DNA of 64,000 nucleotides from Lutibacter flavus (GCF_900188355.1 NZ_FZNX01000001.1:605754-669753), one strand, 5' to 3'; counted from the first letter of the stretch, positions 16,313-25,627 are shown. The notes: generated by a model not told the origin, from the sequence alone. Translations and numbers: made by a program.

Positions 16313-17380
16313 TTATAATTTTAATAAAAATTCAATAGTATCTATATTATCTGCATAATCCCATAATTTTGGATGCTGAGTTTTGCCCAATTTTACGAAA
16401 TCTACAACGTTTTCGTTACACGCAATGCATTGTATTTGTTCACTTTCTTCTTTTAGTCTAGATAATAGATTTTCAAAAGACTCATAATATTCATAAAATA
16501 CTGTGGCGATTGGTGAAGCATAATTTTCATCTTCTTTTAACATTACAAAACTGTTTTCGAGCACATTAAATAAACTCATTATATATACTGCTTTATTGTA
16601 GTCGTAATTGTTTTCGTATTTTTTATAATTTATAATATCATTGTATTTATACAAGGCATTAAAAAGAAGGTCGAAATTATAATCTTTTGGTATAAAAATT
16701 TTAGAAACACTCCGGCAACCAAGCCCAAAATATTGAAAAATATCCTCTCCCAAAGCTTCTAATTCTTCTTTACTTTCATTTCCTGTTAATATTGCTACAG
16801 AGTTTCTGTTTTTACGAATAATATTAGGATATTTCCCAAAATAATGCTCAAAATAACGCGCTGTATTATTGCTACCTGTTGCAATAACAGCATCAAAATC
16901 AGGTAGCTTGTCTTCTGTAAAAGTTATTTTGTTTTTAAAGTAAGGATTTAAATGTTCTAAAAATTTTGATACTAATGGTAAAAAGTGTTTATCGTTTGAA
17001 GATTGTTTTACAACTGCATTATTTCCACTAATTAGCACAGATAAAAAGTCGTGAAAACCAACCAAAGGAATATTACCAGCCATAATAATGGCAACATTTT
17101 TAGGGTCATTATTTTCTTGAAAGTTATATTTAGAAGTCCAAAATGTTAAATTTTCTTTTGTAAGTGCTTTGTTCCAGCTTTCAAAGGCTTTTAATACATT
17201 CTCTTTTGTAAACCAGCCGTTAAATTCCTGAGCTCTATTTATTTGCATTTTAAAAGCATCAAAAAATAGTGTATTGAATTCTGAATCATCTTTTTTTAAG
17301 AAACCATCGGTTGTAAACTGACTAAAAAAATCTCCAAGTTTGGTAAAAGCCTCAATACGTTGTTCTAAATTCATTTTCAA
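16313..17380 (-). CDS. LuxC-like acyl-CoA reductase
   Basis: The 355-residue protein belongs to the aldehyde-dehydrogenase-like acyl-CoA reductase family: VAIIMAGNIPLVGFHDFL, NAVVKQSSNDKHFLP, DAVIATGSNNTARYFEHYF and the active-site stretch QYFGLGCRSVSKIFIP, where the cysteine in GLGCRS is the likely thioester-forming residue. In light-emitting bacteria LuxC makes aldehyde from acyl groups; here no lux genes are present, so the substrate is unknown. It runs divergently from the ferredoxin gene with under 40 bases between the two starts. A second ATG two codons downstream (17374) is equally possible as start. Confidence 0.82.
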   Translation of the reverse strand: MKMNLEQRIEAFTKLGDFFSQFTTDGFLKKDDSEFNTLFFDAFKMQINRAQEFNGWFTKENVLKAFESWNKALTKENLTFWTSKYNFQENNDPKNVAIIMAGNIPLVGFHDFLSVLISGNNAVVKQSSNDKHFLPLVSKFLEHLNPYFKNKITFTEDKLPDFDAVIATGSNNTARYFEHYFGKYPNIIRKNRNSVAILTGNESKEELEALGEDIFQYFGLGCRSVSKIFIPKDYNFDLLFNALYKYNDIINYKKYENNYDYNKAVYIMSLFNVLENSFVMLKEDENYASPIATVFYEYYESFENLLSRLKEESEQIQCIACNENVVDFVKLGKTQHPKLWDYADNIDTIEFLLKL

Positions 17381-17384
17381 ATTT

Positions 17385-17392
17385 TATATTTG
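17385..17392 (+). promoter_or_regulatory. -7 element TATATTTG of the ferredoxin gene
   Basis: TATATTTG lies 22 bases ahead of the ATG at 17415 and matches the phylum consensus. Its upstream half overlaps the start of the divergent reductase gene. Confidence 0.6.
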
Positions 17393-17414
17393 CAAAAATA
17401 ATCTAAATAATAGT

Positions 17415-17765
17415 ATGGCAATAAAAATAACCGATGAATGTATAAATTGTGGAGCGTGTGAACCAGAATGTCCTAACAATGCAATTTATGAGGCATCAGA
17501 AGAATGGAAATATTCTGATGGAACTGAAATAAGTGGAAGTGTTGTTTTACCAAATGGAAAAAAAGTAGATGCAGACGCGTTAAATGAACCTATTGATGAT
17601 GAAGTATATTTTATTGTTACGGATAAATGTACAGAATGTAAAGGTTTTCATGATGAGCCACAATGTGCAGCTGTATGCCCGGTAGACTGTTGTGTTCCTG
17701 ATGAAGAAAATGAGGAAAGCGAGGATGAATTGTTAGCTAAAAAAGGTTTTTTACATAAAGAATAG
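17415..17765 (+). CDS. 4Fe-4S dicluster ferredoxin
   Basis: The 116-residue protein binds two 4Fe-4S clusters: C9, C12, C15 and C19 form the first set (CINCGACEPEC with C19), and C72, C75, C84 and C88 with C92/C93 form the second. Between them lies an insert of about 50 residues and the C-terminus is acidic. It transfers electrons in the cytoplasm. The start at 17415 is chosen because it gives MAIKITDEC, the standard start of this family, and follows a -7 element; an in-frame extension back to 17340 would run into the divergent gene. Confidence 0.93.
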   Translation: MAIKITDECINCGACEPECPNNAIYEASEEWKYSDGTEISGSVVLPNGKKVDADALNEPIDDEVYFIVTDKCTECKGFHDEPQCAAVCPVDCCVPDEENEESEDELLAKKGFLHKE

Positions 17766-17792
17766 TTAGTTTTTGATGCAATAAAAGTTTTA

Positions 17793-17928
17793 AATAAGGC
17801 TTTATAAAAAGCAAATAAAATATAATTTACCTAACTGAGTCTGTCGAAATTGATTCTGATTTTAATCAAGTTAACATATTTCGACAAGCTCAAAATGACA
17901 TAGGGTTTTACTTTTAAAAAGCCTTATT
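17793..17928 (+). terminator. Long terminator-like inverted repeat holding a palindromic repeat element
   Basis: AATAAGGCTTT (17793-17803) pairs with AAAGCCTTATT (17918-17928) and a T-run follows, as in a terminator for the ferredoxin gene. Its loop holds a nested near-palindrome, CTGAGTCTGTCGAAAT at about 17835-17850 with ATTTCGACAAGCTCAA at about 17878-17893. That inner unit resembles the dispersed TTGTCGAAAT palindromes common in Flavobacteriia and may have jumped into the terminator loop. Confidence 0.6.
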
Positions 17929-18000
17929 TTTTTGTTTTACAATTTGTGTAATTATAAAAAAAGCACGTACTTCAACATAAAATTAAGACCTCCAAATTTT

Positions 18001-18996
18001 ATGAAATCACGTAGAAATTTTATTAAACTTTCAGCATTGGGAAGTGCAGCAGTTTTAACAAGTTCTTGTATATCTTCAGAAAAAGATTCTAAGGAAGAAA
18101 CAAAAATTCCAAAGATTGTAGCAAAACCAATTGTAATCTCTACCTGGATTCATGGTATGGAAGCAAATGCATCAGCTTGGGAAATTTTAAAAAATGGAGG
18201 TAATTCTTTAGATGCTGTTGAAGCTGGAGTAAGAGTTACAGAATCGGATCCTGAAAACTCAAGTGTTGGATTAGGAGGATTGCCAGATAGAGATGGTTTT
18301 GTAACTCTGGATGCTTGTATTATGGATCACGAAAATAATTGCGGAGCAATTGGTTGTATACAAGATATTGAAAATCCGATTTCTGTTGCCAGAAAAGTGA
18401 TGGAAGATACTCCCCATGTGATGCTAGTTGGCGATGGAGCTAAACAATTTGCTATTGAAAAAGGATTTGAAGAAACCAATTTATTAACAGAAAATTCTAA
18501 AAAAGCTTGGGAAAAATGGAAAGAAGAATCAAAATATCAGCCAATTATAAATAGTGAAAATCATGATACAATTGGTTTATTAGCTTTAGATGAATCAGGA
18601 AATTTGGCTGGTGCTTGTACAACAAGTGGAATGGCATATAAATTACATGGTAGAGTAGGAGATTCACCAATAATTGGGGCAGGATTATTTGTAGATAATG
18701 AAGTTGGTGCAGCCTGTGCTACTGGTGTTGGGGAAGCAGTTATTAGAATTGCAGGGAGTGCAATTGTTGTTGAATTAATGAGAAATGGAATGTCGCCAAA
18801 TGATGCTTGTAAAGAAGCTGTAAATAGAATTATTAATAAGCACAAAGATTTAACAAATATGCAAGTTGGGTTTATTGCATTAAATAAATTTGGAGAAACG
18901 GGAGGATATAGTGTTTATGAAGGCTTTAATTATGCCCAATATGATAAAAATTCCAACCAAATGATTGATGCCGAATTTGATAGAAATTGGGGTTAA
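18001..18996 (+). CDS. N4-(beta-N-acetylglucosaminyl)-L-asparaginase (glycosylasparaginase)
   Basis: The 331-residue protein has a twin-arginine-type leader with SRRNFIKLSALG (3-14) and a lipobox ending at C23 (VLTSSC), so it is probably exported as a lipoprotein. It is an Ntn-hydrolase: autocleavage before T190 in NHDTIGLLALD would create the nucleophile, and GGNSLDAVEAG (66-76) and CTTSGMAYK (206-214) are family motifs. It releases GlcNAc from the asparagine of N-glycans. The ATG at 18001 is preferred over an upstream extension to 17932 because the signal begins there. The next gene, cutC, starts directly after its stop. Confidence 0.88.
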   Translation: MKSRRNFIKLSALGSAAVLTSSCISSEKDSKEETKIPKIVAKPIVISTWIHGMEANASAWEILKNGGNSLDAVEAGVRVTESDPENSSVGLGGLPDRDGFVTLDACIMDHENNCGAIGCIQDIENPISVARKVMEDTPHVMLVGDGAKQFAIEKGFEETNLLTENSKKAWEKWKEESKYQPIINSENHDTIGLLALDESGNLAGACTTSGMAYKLHGRVGDSPIIGAGLFVDNEVGAACATGVGEAVIRIAGSAIVVELMRNGMSPNDACKEAVNRIINKHKDLTNMQVGFIALNKFGETGGYSVYEGFNYAQYDKNSNQMIDAEFDRNWG

Positions 18997-19692
18997 ATGA
19001 ATATAGAGATTTGTACAGATAGTGTTGAAGGAGTAATTATTGCTCAAAAATATGGAGCAAAACGTATTGAATTATGTTCTGCGTTGTCAGTTGGTGGATT
19101 AACTCCAAGTATTGGTTTAATTCAACAAAGTGTATTAAATTCATCTGTAGAAGTTCATGTGTTAATTAGACCAAGAGAAGGTGATTTTAAGTATTCAAAA
19201 AATGATATTGAAGTCCTGAAATCAGATATTAAAATGGCAAAAAAAGCTGGAGCAAAAGGTGTCGTTTTTGGTGTTTTAACAGAGAATAATGAAGTTTCAA
19301 ATATAAATCAAGAATTAGTTACCCTCTCAAAATCCTTAGGTTTGGAAGTTACTTTTCATAGAGCTTTTGATTTTGTAAATGACTTTAAAATTGCCATTGA
19401 AAAAATAATTGAGTTCGGTTTTGATAGATTATTAACTTCTGGATTGCAGCCAACGGTAGATGAAGGTTTAGATGTTATTTCTTATTTACAAGCAAATTAT
19501 GGCTCTAAAATACAAATAATGGCTGGAAGCGGCATAAACGTTTCCAATGCTTTAAAAATTGCTGATACAGGAATTAAAAACATTCATTTTACTGCTAGAA
19601 AAACAATTCAAGAATATTTAGAATTTGGAATGGGGATTCAAACAGAAATTGATGAAGAAAAAATAAAAGAGATTACAAATTTAATCAATTGA
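18997..19692 (+). CDS. cutC: CutC family protein
   Basis: The 231-residue TIM-barrel protein starts MNIEICTDSVEG, contains AKRIELCSALSVGGLTPS (22-39), VLIRPREGDF and GVVFGVLTENNE, and closes with the ITTSG-like LLTSGLQPT and IMAGSGIN loops. CutC was described as a copper homeostasis protein, but that role is contested and the barrel may be an enzyme. Its ATG follows the asparaginase stop without gap, so the two form an operon. Its 3' end overlaps the convergent GH92 gene by 12 bases. Confidence 0.9.
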   Translation: MNIEICTDSVEGVIIAQKYGAKRIELCSALSVGGLTPSIGLIQQSVLNSSVEVHVLIRPREGDFKYSKNDIEVLKSDIKMAKKAGAKGVVFGVLTENNEVSNINQELVTLSKSLGLEVTFHRAFDFVNDFKIAIEKIIEFGFDRLLTSGLQPTVDEGLDVISYLQANYGSKIQIMAGSGINVSNALKIADTGIKNIHFTARKTIQEYLEFGMGIQTEIDEEKIKEITNLIN

Positions 19693-22614
19693 AATTTCAT
19701 CAATAAAAATCCAAGAATTGCCACCAGCACCCAAATGCCATTCTGGACAAACTCCAAAGTTTTTAGCAATCATTTTTATATAACGTGCTTTAATTGATGT
19801 TTTAAACCCAAATTCTTTAATAAAGGAACCTTCTTGTTTTATGCTAAAATCGTTTTTAAGATTTTTAATTTTGGTGAAATTTACTCCGTCTATTGAAGAA
19901 TAATAGTCAACTTCTTTAGGAAACCAAACCCAAGAACGATTGTCTTGTAAAAAACCTGTTGAAATAGTTGAAACCGGTTCAATTTTCCCTAAATCTACAA
20001 TAGCTTCTACATTTTGACCTTGAAAACCTTGCCAAAATCCAGTTCTAAAATTATTACTTCCTTTTAGCATATCAATTAAAGCGCCATCACCTTCAGCTGA
20101 GTATTGATTGGCATATGTTGAATTTAACTTTAAACTTCTACCAGGTTTTATTTTTAAAAACTCACTAAAAACAGGCACACTTTGGTTACCACTGTTATCA
20201 ATTGCAATTGCCGTAATAGTTGATGTTTCTGTTAATAATAATGGTTTAGAATAATTTAACCAAGTTGGATTTTCTGATTTTCCGATAAAATATTTTAATT
20301 CACAATCCTTACAGTTACTACTAATAGAAACTTCCAATTGTTTTGTAAATGTTTTCTTTTCCGAATCAATAAAAGGAACGGGAATTATTAAATTTTCTGC
20401 TATTTCTGAAACAGGAATATTTTCAGGTCCTACTCCAAAATCTTTTGAAGGTTTATTACCCATTTTAAAAATTAATTCTCCCCCATTCATTAAATCATTA
20501 TGTAATAAGTACGATTTTGTATAATTCTCACTATTTAAAGTAGCAGATTGAATGTATTTATTTTCATTGGATAAATTTTCAGCTAAAATTTTAAAAGAAT
20601 TTCCATTTTCTAAATTGTAAATAACTTCATTAAAAGTTGGAGCGCCAATTACATAATAATTTAAACCAGGCGTAACAGCATAAAAACCTGAAGCACTCAA
20701 AACAAACCAAGCACTCATTTGCCCACAATCTTCATTACCTGAAAGTCCATCTGGAGCATTCCAATATTGTTCGTCAATAATTTGTTTTACGCGTTCTTGT
20801 GTTTTCCAAGGTTTGCCAATAAAGTTGTATAAATAAGCCATATGATGACTTGGCTCATTTCCATGTGCATATTGCCCAATTAAACCTGTGATATCTGCTT
20901 GATGTCGACCTGAAGTTTCAGAACTTACAGTGAACAAATCATCTAAACGTTTTTCAAAATTTTCTTTTCCACCAAATAAATTAATCAACCCCGAAATATC
21001 TTGAGGAGCAAATAATGAATATTGCCAAGAATTAGCTTCGGTATAATTAAAATTTACTTCTGATGGGTCAAAAGGTTTAAACCAACCACCATTTAATCGG
21101 GCTCGCATAAATTTTGAAGTTGGATCGAAACTATTTTTATAGAATTGAGCTCGTTGAATAAATTCATTATAAATTTTAGCATTTCCGTTTGCTTTTGCAA
21201 ATTGAGCAATACACCAATCATCATATGCATACTCTAATGTTTTTGAAACTGATTCAGGCTCATCACCGGCTCTAATATATCCATGTTTTTTATACGATTC
21301 TAACCCAAAATGATTCAAGTTTGCACCATAAATCATAGCTTCTAATGCTTTTTTAGTATCAAAATTGGTAATTCCTTTATTAAAAGCGTCAGTTATTACA
21401 GAAACCGAATGATACCCAATCATACACTCTGTTTCATTACTTGATAATTCCCAAACGGGTAACCGTCCACCTTGATCATACTGTTTTAAAAAAGTATTGA
21501 TAAAATCATTTGTTTTTTGTTGCTCAATTATGGTGTATAAAGGATGTGCAGCTCTAAAAGTATCCCAAAGTGAAAAAACAGTATACGTAGTATTTAAAGT
21601 GTCTCTATGAATTTTTTGATCCATTCCTATATAATTTCCATCTTCATCTGAAAAAGTATTTGGAGCAATCATTGTATGGTACAATGCAGAATAAAAAACG
21701 CTCAGTTTTTCTTCATCAGCACTTTTTACTTCAATTTTATTCAAAGCTTTTGTCCAAACTTCTTTTGCATTTGTTTTATAAGAATTAAAATCCCAATTGG
21801 TTGCTTCTGCTTTTAAATTTGCTTGAGCTCCTTCAATGCTCACAGCCGAAATACCAACTTTTACTACCAGATTTTTAACAGAATTTTTAAAGGATAATAT
21901 TTTATAGAGTGCTGCCTTTTTTGCTTTATTGTCTAAAGGGTTTGACGCTGAAAACTCTTCAGAAAATTCCATATAAAAATAAACATGCTGATTATCAGCC
22001 CAAGCTTTTGATTGTCTAAACCCTGAAATTGTTTTGTTGTTTTCTATATTTATTTCAAAGTTTAAAACCCTATCTCTATGATTTAAATCTAGTAGAATTT
22101 TGTTGTTTTCTTTCTTGTTAAAAGTATAATTATGAATTCCAACTCTTGTAGTTGCAGTCAATTCAACATCAACATTTGGTTTTTCTAAATGCACTTTGTA
22201 ATAACCAGGATGTGCAGTTTCAGTTTCTTTTTTAAATTTAGAAGGAATAATTTTTTGTTCTTCTACTTTAGAAAGAGTAATATTTTTATCATAATTAAAA
22301 GGCATTAATAAAATATCGCCGTAATCTGAAATTCCTGTACCGCTTAAATGTGTATGTGAAAAACCAAAGATTATAGAATCTGTATTATGATATCCAGAAC
22401 AGCCATCCCAGCCATCTAATCGAGTGTCTGGACTTAATTGTACCATTCCAAATGGCATTGTTGCCCCAGGAAATGTATGTCCGTGACCACCAGTTCCAAT
22501 AAATGGGTTTACTAATTCATAAGCTTGTTTAGAGCTAAATGAAATAGTTTGTTTTTGTGTACAAAAAGTAAATATGACAAAACTGCAAATAAAATAAATT
22601 CCTTTTAGTTTCAT
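19681..22614 (-). CDS. GH92 alpha-mannosidase-type glycoside hydrolase
   Basis: The 977-residue protein begins with a lipoprotein-type leader (FIFTFCTQK) and the GH92 start VNPFIGTGGHGHTFPGATMPFGM. The GNEPSHHMAYLYN and NEDCGQMSAWFVLSASGFY motifs of the catalytic domain are present. A chitobiase-type domain (near SSNCKDCELKYFIG) and a C-terminal discoidin-like (F5/8 type C) carbohydrate-binding domain follow. GH92 enzymes are calcium-dependent exo-alpha-mannosidases that trim N-glycans. It follows the MFS transporter by 12 bases on the same strand and overlaps the end of cutC. Confidence 0.92.
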   Translation of the reverse strand: MKLKGIYFICSFVIFTFCTQKQTISFSSKQAYELVNPFIGTGGHGHTFPGATMPFGMVQLSPDTRLDGWDGCSGYHNTDSIIFGFSHTHLSGTGISDYGDILLMPFNYDKNITLSKVEEQKIIPSKFKKETETAHPGYYKVHLEKPNVDVELTATTRVGIHNYTFNKKENNKILLDLNHRDRVLNFEINIENNKTISGFRQSKAWADNQHVYFYMEFSEEFSASNPLDNKAKKAALYKILSFKNSVKNLVVKVGISAVSIEGAQANLKAEATNWDFNSYKTNAKEVWTKALNKIEVKSADEEKLSVFYSALYHTMIAPNTFSDEDGNYIGMDQKIHRDTLNTTYTVFSLWDTFRAAHPLYTIIEQQKTNDFINTFLKQYDQGGRLPVWELSSNETECMIGYHSVSVITDAFNKGITNFDTKKALEAMIYGANLNHFGLESYKKHGYIRAGDEPESVSKTLEYAYDDWCIAQFAKANGNAKIYNEFIQRAQFYKNSFDPTSKFMRARLNGGWFKPFDPSEVNFNYTEANSWQYSLFAPQDISGLINLFGGKENFEKRLDDLFTVSSETSGRHQADITGLIGQYAHGNEPSHHMAYLYNFIGKPWKTQERVKQIIDEQYWNAPDGLSGNEDCGQMSAWFVLSASGFYAVTPGLNYYVIGAPTFNEVIYNLENGNSFKILAENLSNENKYIQSATLNSENYTKSYLLHNDLMNGGELIFKMGNKPSKDFGVGPENIPVSEIAENLIIPVPFIDSEKKTFTKQLEVSISSNCKDCELKYFIGKSENPTWLNYSKPLLLTETSTITAIAIDNSGNQSVPVFSEFLKIKPGRSLKLNSTYANQYSAEGDGALIDMLKGSNNFRTGFWQGFQGQNVEAIVDLGKIEPVSTISTGFLQDNRSWVWFPKEVDYYSSIDGVNFTKIKNLKNDFSIKQEGSFIKEFGFKTSIKARYIKMIAKNFGVCPEWHLGAGGNSWIFIDEISID

Positions 22615-22626
22615 AAGTTAACACTA

Positions 22627-24039
22627 TTATTCTTCAATTATTTTTGCTGGTTTATAACCAGATAATCCATAATAAATTAAATAAAGCATTCCAAAAATTG
22701 GAATAATAAATGATGTTTGAACATTCACTTTTTCAATAATTACACTCTGAATCAAAGGTAAAATAGCACCACCAACAACTGCCATTACTAATAAGGAAGA
22801 ACCTTGAGAAGTATATTTCCCTAAGTTGCTTATTGCAAGTGAAAAAATATTTGTCCAACCAATTGAAAAGAATAACCCTGTACTAATAATTACAATAAAA
22901 GCTAATTGACCTTTTGCTAAAACTGCAATAGTTAACAGCACAAAATTGATACAAGAAAAAACCACTAAAGATTTTGAAGGTTTTCCATCTCCAATAATAA
23001 ATGCAACAAAGCAAAGCGCAATAAACGCTATATACATTGCTATTTTACTAAATTCTATAGGGGAAAAGGCAAAAGACCCTGCATCCATTTTAATTCCGGT
23101 AACTAAGTAAATGCCCATAAATACAACCAAACCAATAATTGCCATAGAAAGATATTTTCGCTGCTTACTTAATTCAGAATTTAAAGCATAACTGGCCATC
23201 AATCTACCAATCATAAGCCCACCCCAAAAAAATGAGAGAAAGTAACTGGCATTTTCTTCACTCATTCCAACAATATTTTCGTCTTTTAAATATTCAACAA
23301 TCCAGCTTCCAATTGCTACTTCAGAACCAACATAAAAGAAAATAGCTAATACACCTAAAGTTAATTGTCTATGCTTAAAAACTCCAGCACCTGATCCGAT
23401 TTTTTCATTGTTTTGAAACGAGGGCATATTACTAAATTTAACAATAATAGCTAAAATTATAAATATGATTCCATAGGCTAAATAAGTTTTACTAATTGAA
23501 AAAGCAGTTAATTCACCTGTTGAAAATACTTTGTAAATTAAAATTGTTCCAACAATAGGACCCAAAGTAGTTCCTAATGAATTAAATCCTTGAGCTAAAT
23601 TTAAACGACTACTTTCTGATCCTTTTTTACCTAATATTGTTGCGTAAGGATTTGCGCATATTTGTAATAAAGTTACTCCGGAAGCTAAAATAAACAATGA
23701 AAATAAAAATGCATTGTAAGAATTTAAATGCGCTGCTCCATAAAAGCTAACACAGCCAATACCGCAAATTAACAGACTAATTGCCATTCCGCTTTTATAC
23801 CCAATTTTATTAATAGGATCTTTTCCTTTTGATGAAGAAATTAAATAGTAAATTAAAGAAATAATGAAAAAGGCACCAAAAAAAGAAAATTGAATTAAAG
23901 CCCTTTGAGTAGGAGATAAATTAAAAACGCCTTTAAAAGTATTTATTAAAATATCATTCATTACTGTAATAAATCCCCACATAAAAAATAGAGAAGTTAA
24001 AAGAGAAAATGATTTGGAGTAATTTTTGGTTGAGTTCAT
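22627..24039 (-). CDS. Sugar MFS transporter (FucP/GluP type)
   Basis: The 470-residue protein has about twelve transmembrane segments and the FucP-family signatures FFMWGFITVMNDIL (18-31) and GFNSLGTTLGPIVGTIL, plus FFYVGSEVAIGSWI in the second half. Such carriers move fucose, glucose, galactose or related sugars with protons across the inner membrane. Its position 12 bases ahead of the GH92 gene suggests that it imports mannose or another sugar released there. The long central loop is typical for the Bacteroidota versions. Confidence 0.9.
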   Translation of the reverse strand: MNSTKNYSKSFSLLTSLFFMWGFITVMNDILINTFKGVFNLSPTQRALIQFSFFGAFFIISLIYYLISSSKGKDPINKIGYKSGMAISLLICGIGCVSFYGAAHLNSYNAFLFSLFILASGVTLLQICANPYATILGKKGSESSRLNLAQGFNSLGTTLGPIVGTILIYKVFSTGELTAFSISKTYLAYGIIFIILAIIVKFSNMPSFQNNEKIGSGAGVFKHRQLTLGVLAIFFYVGSEVAIGSWIVEYLKDENIVGMSEENASYFLSFFWGGLMIGRLMASYALNSELSKQRKYLSMAIIGLVVFMGIYLVTGIKMDAGSFAFSPIEFSKIAMYIAFIALCFVAFIIGDGKPSKSLVVFSCINFVLLTIAVLAKGQLAFIVIISTGLFFSIGWTNIFSLAISNLGKYTSQGSSLLVMAVVGGAILPLIQSVIIEKVNVQTSFIIPIFGMLYLIYYGLSGYKPAKIIEE

Positions 24040-24131
24040 TGGGTATAGTTTGAAAAATTGAAATGGAAAGGTAAAAAATAAACTTCATTTATATGATTAA
24101 AATCAAGTTTAGAATTAACAAAACTAAATAC

Positions 24132-24139
24132 TATATTTG
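24132..24139 (+). promoter_or_regulatory. -7 element TATATTTG of ychF
   Basis: TATATTTG lies 20 bases before the ATG at 24160 and matches TAnnTTTG exactly. The divergent MFS gene starts 93 bases further upstream. Confidence 0.6.
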
Positions 24140-24159
24140 CATCGCTAAAAAATTAAATT

Positions 24160-25254
24160 ATGAAGGCAGGAATTGTAGGATTACCAAATGTTGGAAAATC
24201 AACATTATTCAATTGTTTATCAAATGCAAAAGCACAAAGTGCGAATTTTCCATTTTGTACGATTGAACCAAATGTAGGTGTTGTAAATGTTCCAGATAGT
24301 AGAGTAGCAAAATTAGAAGAATTGGTAAAGCCAGAACGAGTTCAAATGGCAACTGTTGATATTGTTGATATTGCAGGTTTGGTTAGAGGAGCAAGCAAGG
24401 GGGAAGGTTTAGGGAATCAATTTTTAGCTAATATTAGAGAAACAGATGCAATTATTCACGTTGTACGTTGTTTTGATAATGATAATATTGTACATGTTGA
24501 CACAACAGTTGATCCTGTTAGAGATAAGGAAACAATTGATATTGAATTGCAGTTAAAGGATCTGGAAACAGTAGAAAAAAAACTGGAGCGTGTTAAAAAA
24601 ACGGCTCGTACAGGTAATAAAGATGCACAAAAAGAGCAAGATGTGTTAGAAAGGGTTAAAGCAGGATTAGAAAGTGCAATTTCTGTTAGAGCAATTGAAT
24701 TCACTGAAAAAGAACGTGAAGAGTACATTAAACCGATGCAATTTATTACTGATAAGCCTGTATTATATGTTTGTAACGTAGACGAAAATTCGGCAGTTGA
24801 TGGTAATAGTTATGTTGACGCTTTAAATGAAGCTGTAAAAGATGAAAATGCAGAAGTAATTGTATTGGCAGTTGGAATGGAAGCAGATATTACAGAGTTA
24901 GAAACTTTTGAAGAGCGTCAATTATTTCTAGAAGATTTAGGGTTAAATGAACCAGGAGCTTCCGTTTTAATTAGAACAGCTTACAAACTATTAAATCAGC
25001 AAACTTATTTTACTGCTGGGGTTAAGGAAGTTAGAGCTTGGACAATTAATATAGGTGATACTGCACCTCAGGCGGCTGGAGTAATTCATACCGATTTTGA
25101 AAAAGGATTTATTAGAGCGGAAGTTATTGCTTATGATGATTTTGTAAAATACGGAAGTGAAGCAAAAGTAAAAGAAGCTGGTAAAATGCGTGTTGAAGGG
25201 AAAGAATACATTGTAAAAGATGGTGATGTTATGCATTTCCGTTTTAATGTATAA
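24160..25254 (+). CDS. ychF: Ribosome-binding redox-regulated ATPase YchF
   Basis: The 364-residue P-loop protein starts MKAGIVGLPNVGKSTLFN (GLPNVGKS is the nucleotide-binding loop, 7-14), has DIVDIAGLVRGASKGEGLGNQFL (G3 region) and a C-terminal TGS domain ending in MHFRFNV. YchF/OLA1 prefers ATP over GTP and binds ribosomes. It has its own promoter and terminator, hence is monocistronic. The reading is unambiguous. Confidence 0.96.
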   Translation: MKAGIVGLPNVGKSTLFNCLSNAKAQSANFPFCTIEPNVGVVNVPDSRVAKLEELVKPERVQMATVDIVDIAGLVRGASKGEGLGNQFLANIRETDAIIHVVRCFDNDNIVHVDTTVDPVRDKETIDIELQLKDLETVEKKLERVKKTARTGNKDAQKEQDVLERVKAGLESAISVRAIEFTEKEREEYIKPMQFITDKPVLYVCNVDENSAVDGNSYVDALNEAVKDENAEVIVLAVGMEADITELETFEERQLFLEDLGLNEPGASVLIRTAYKLLNQQTYFTAGVKEVRAWTINIGDTAPQAAGVIHTDFEKGFIRAEVIAYDDFVKYGSEAKVKEAGKMRVEGKEYIVKDGDVMHFRFNV

Positions 25255-25278
25255 CATTGTATATTAAAATATAAAAAA

Positions 25279-25307
25279 AATCGCCTTATTTGAGGCGATT
25301 TTTTTTT
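25279..25307 (+). terminator. Terminator of ychF
   Basis: AATCGCC (25279-25285) pairs with GGCGATT (25294-25300), followed by a run of about nine T. Confidence 0.9.
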
Positions 25308-25527
25308 GAGTCATTATATTTTTTTAGTTTCATTAACAATCAAAAAGTTGGGAGCTTCAAATTTTTCCATCATTGGTAGTATTGGTCGGATTTCAACAAT
25401 AATATTGGCATATTTTATTTTAGATGAAAAACTTTTTTTCTTACAGGTTTTAGGAACTGTTATTGTGATTTTTGGAATAGGAGTGATATCTTATAAAAAG
25501 AGAAAAACAAGACCTAAATTAGATTGA
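25308..25527 (+). pseudogene. C-terminal remnant of an EamA-type transporter
   Basis: The frame encodes about 72 residues beginning directly after the ychF terminator with no ATG; residues NFSIIGSIGRISTIILAYFILDEKL followed by QVLGTVIVIFGIGVISYKKRK match the last two membrane helices of EamA/DMT permeases, including the conserved end of the domain. Only the C-terminal quarter of such a protein (about 300 residues) is left and no start codon other than a TTG at 25306 inside the T-run is available. It is most likely a decayed gene. Confidence 0.75.
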
Positions 25528-25627
25528 AGTTTGTTCAATTACTGTTAATAACTATTTTAACAGAGTTTTTTGCCTTTTTTATAGCAAAATAGTACATTAG
25601 CACTTCTTCAAGAATTTTACATAATAG

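Noticed and set aside
17932..18000. N-terminal extension of the glycosylasparaginase
   Set aside because: It would begin inside the T-rich terminator region and hide the twin-arginine/lipoprotein signal that starts at 18001.
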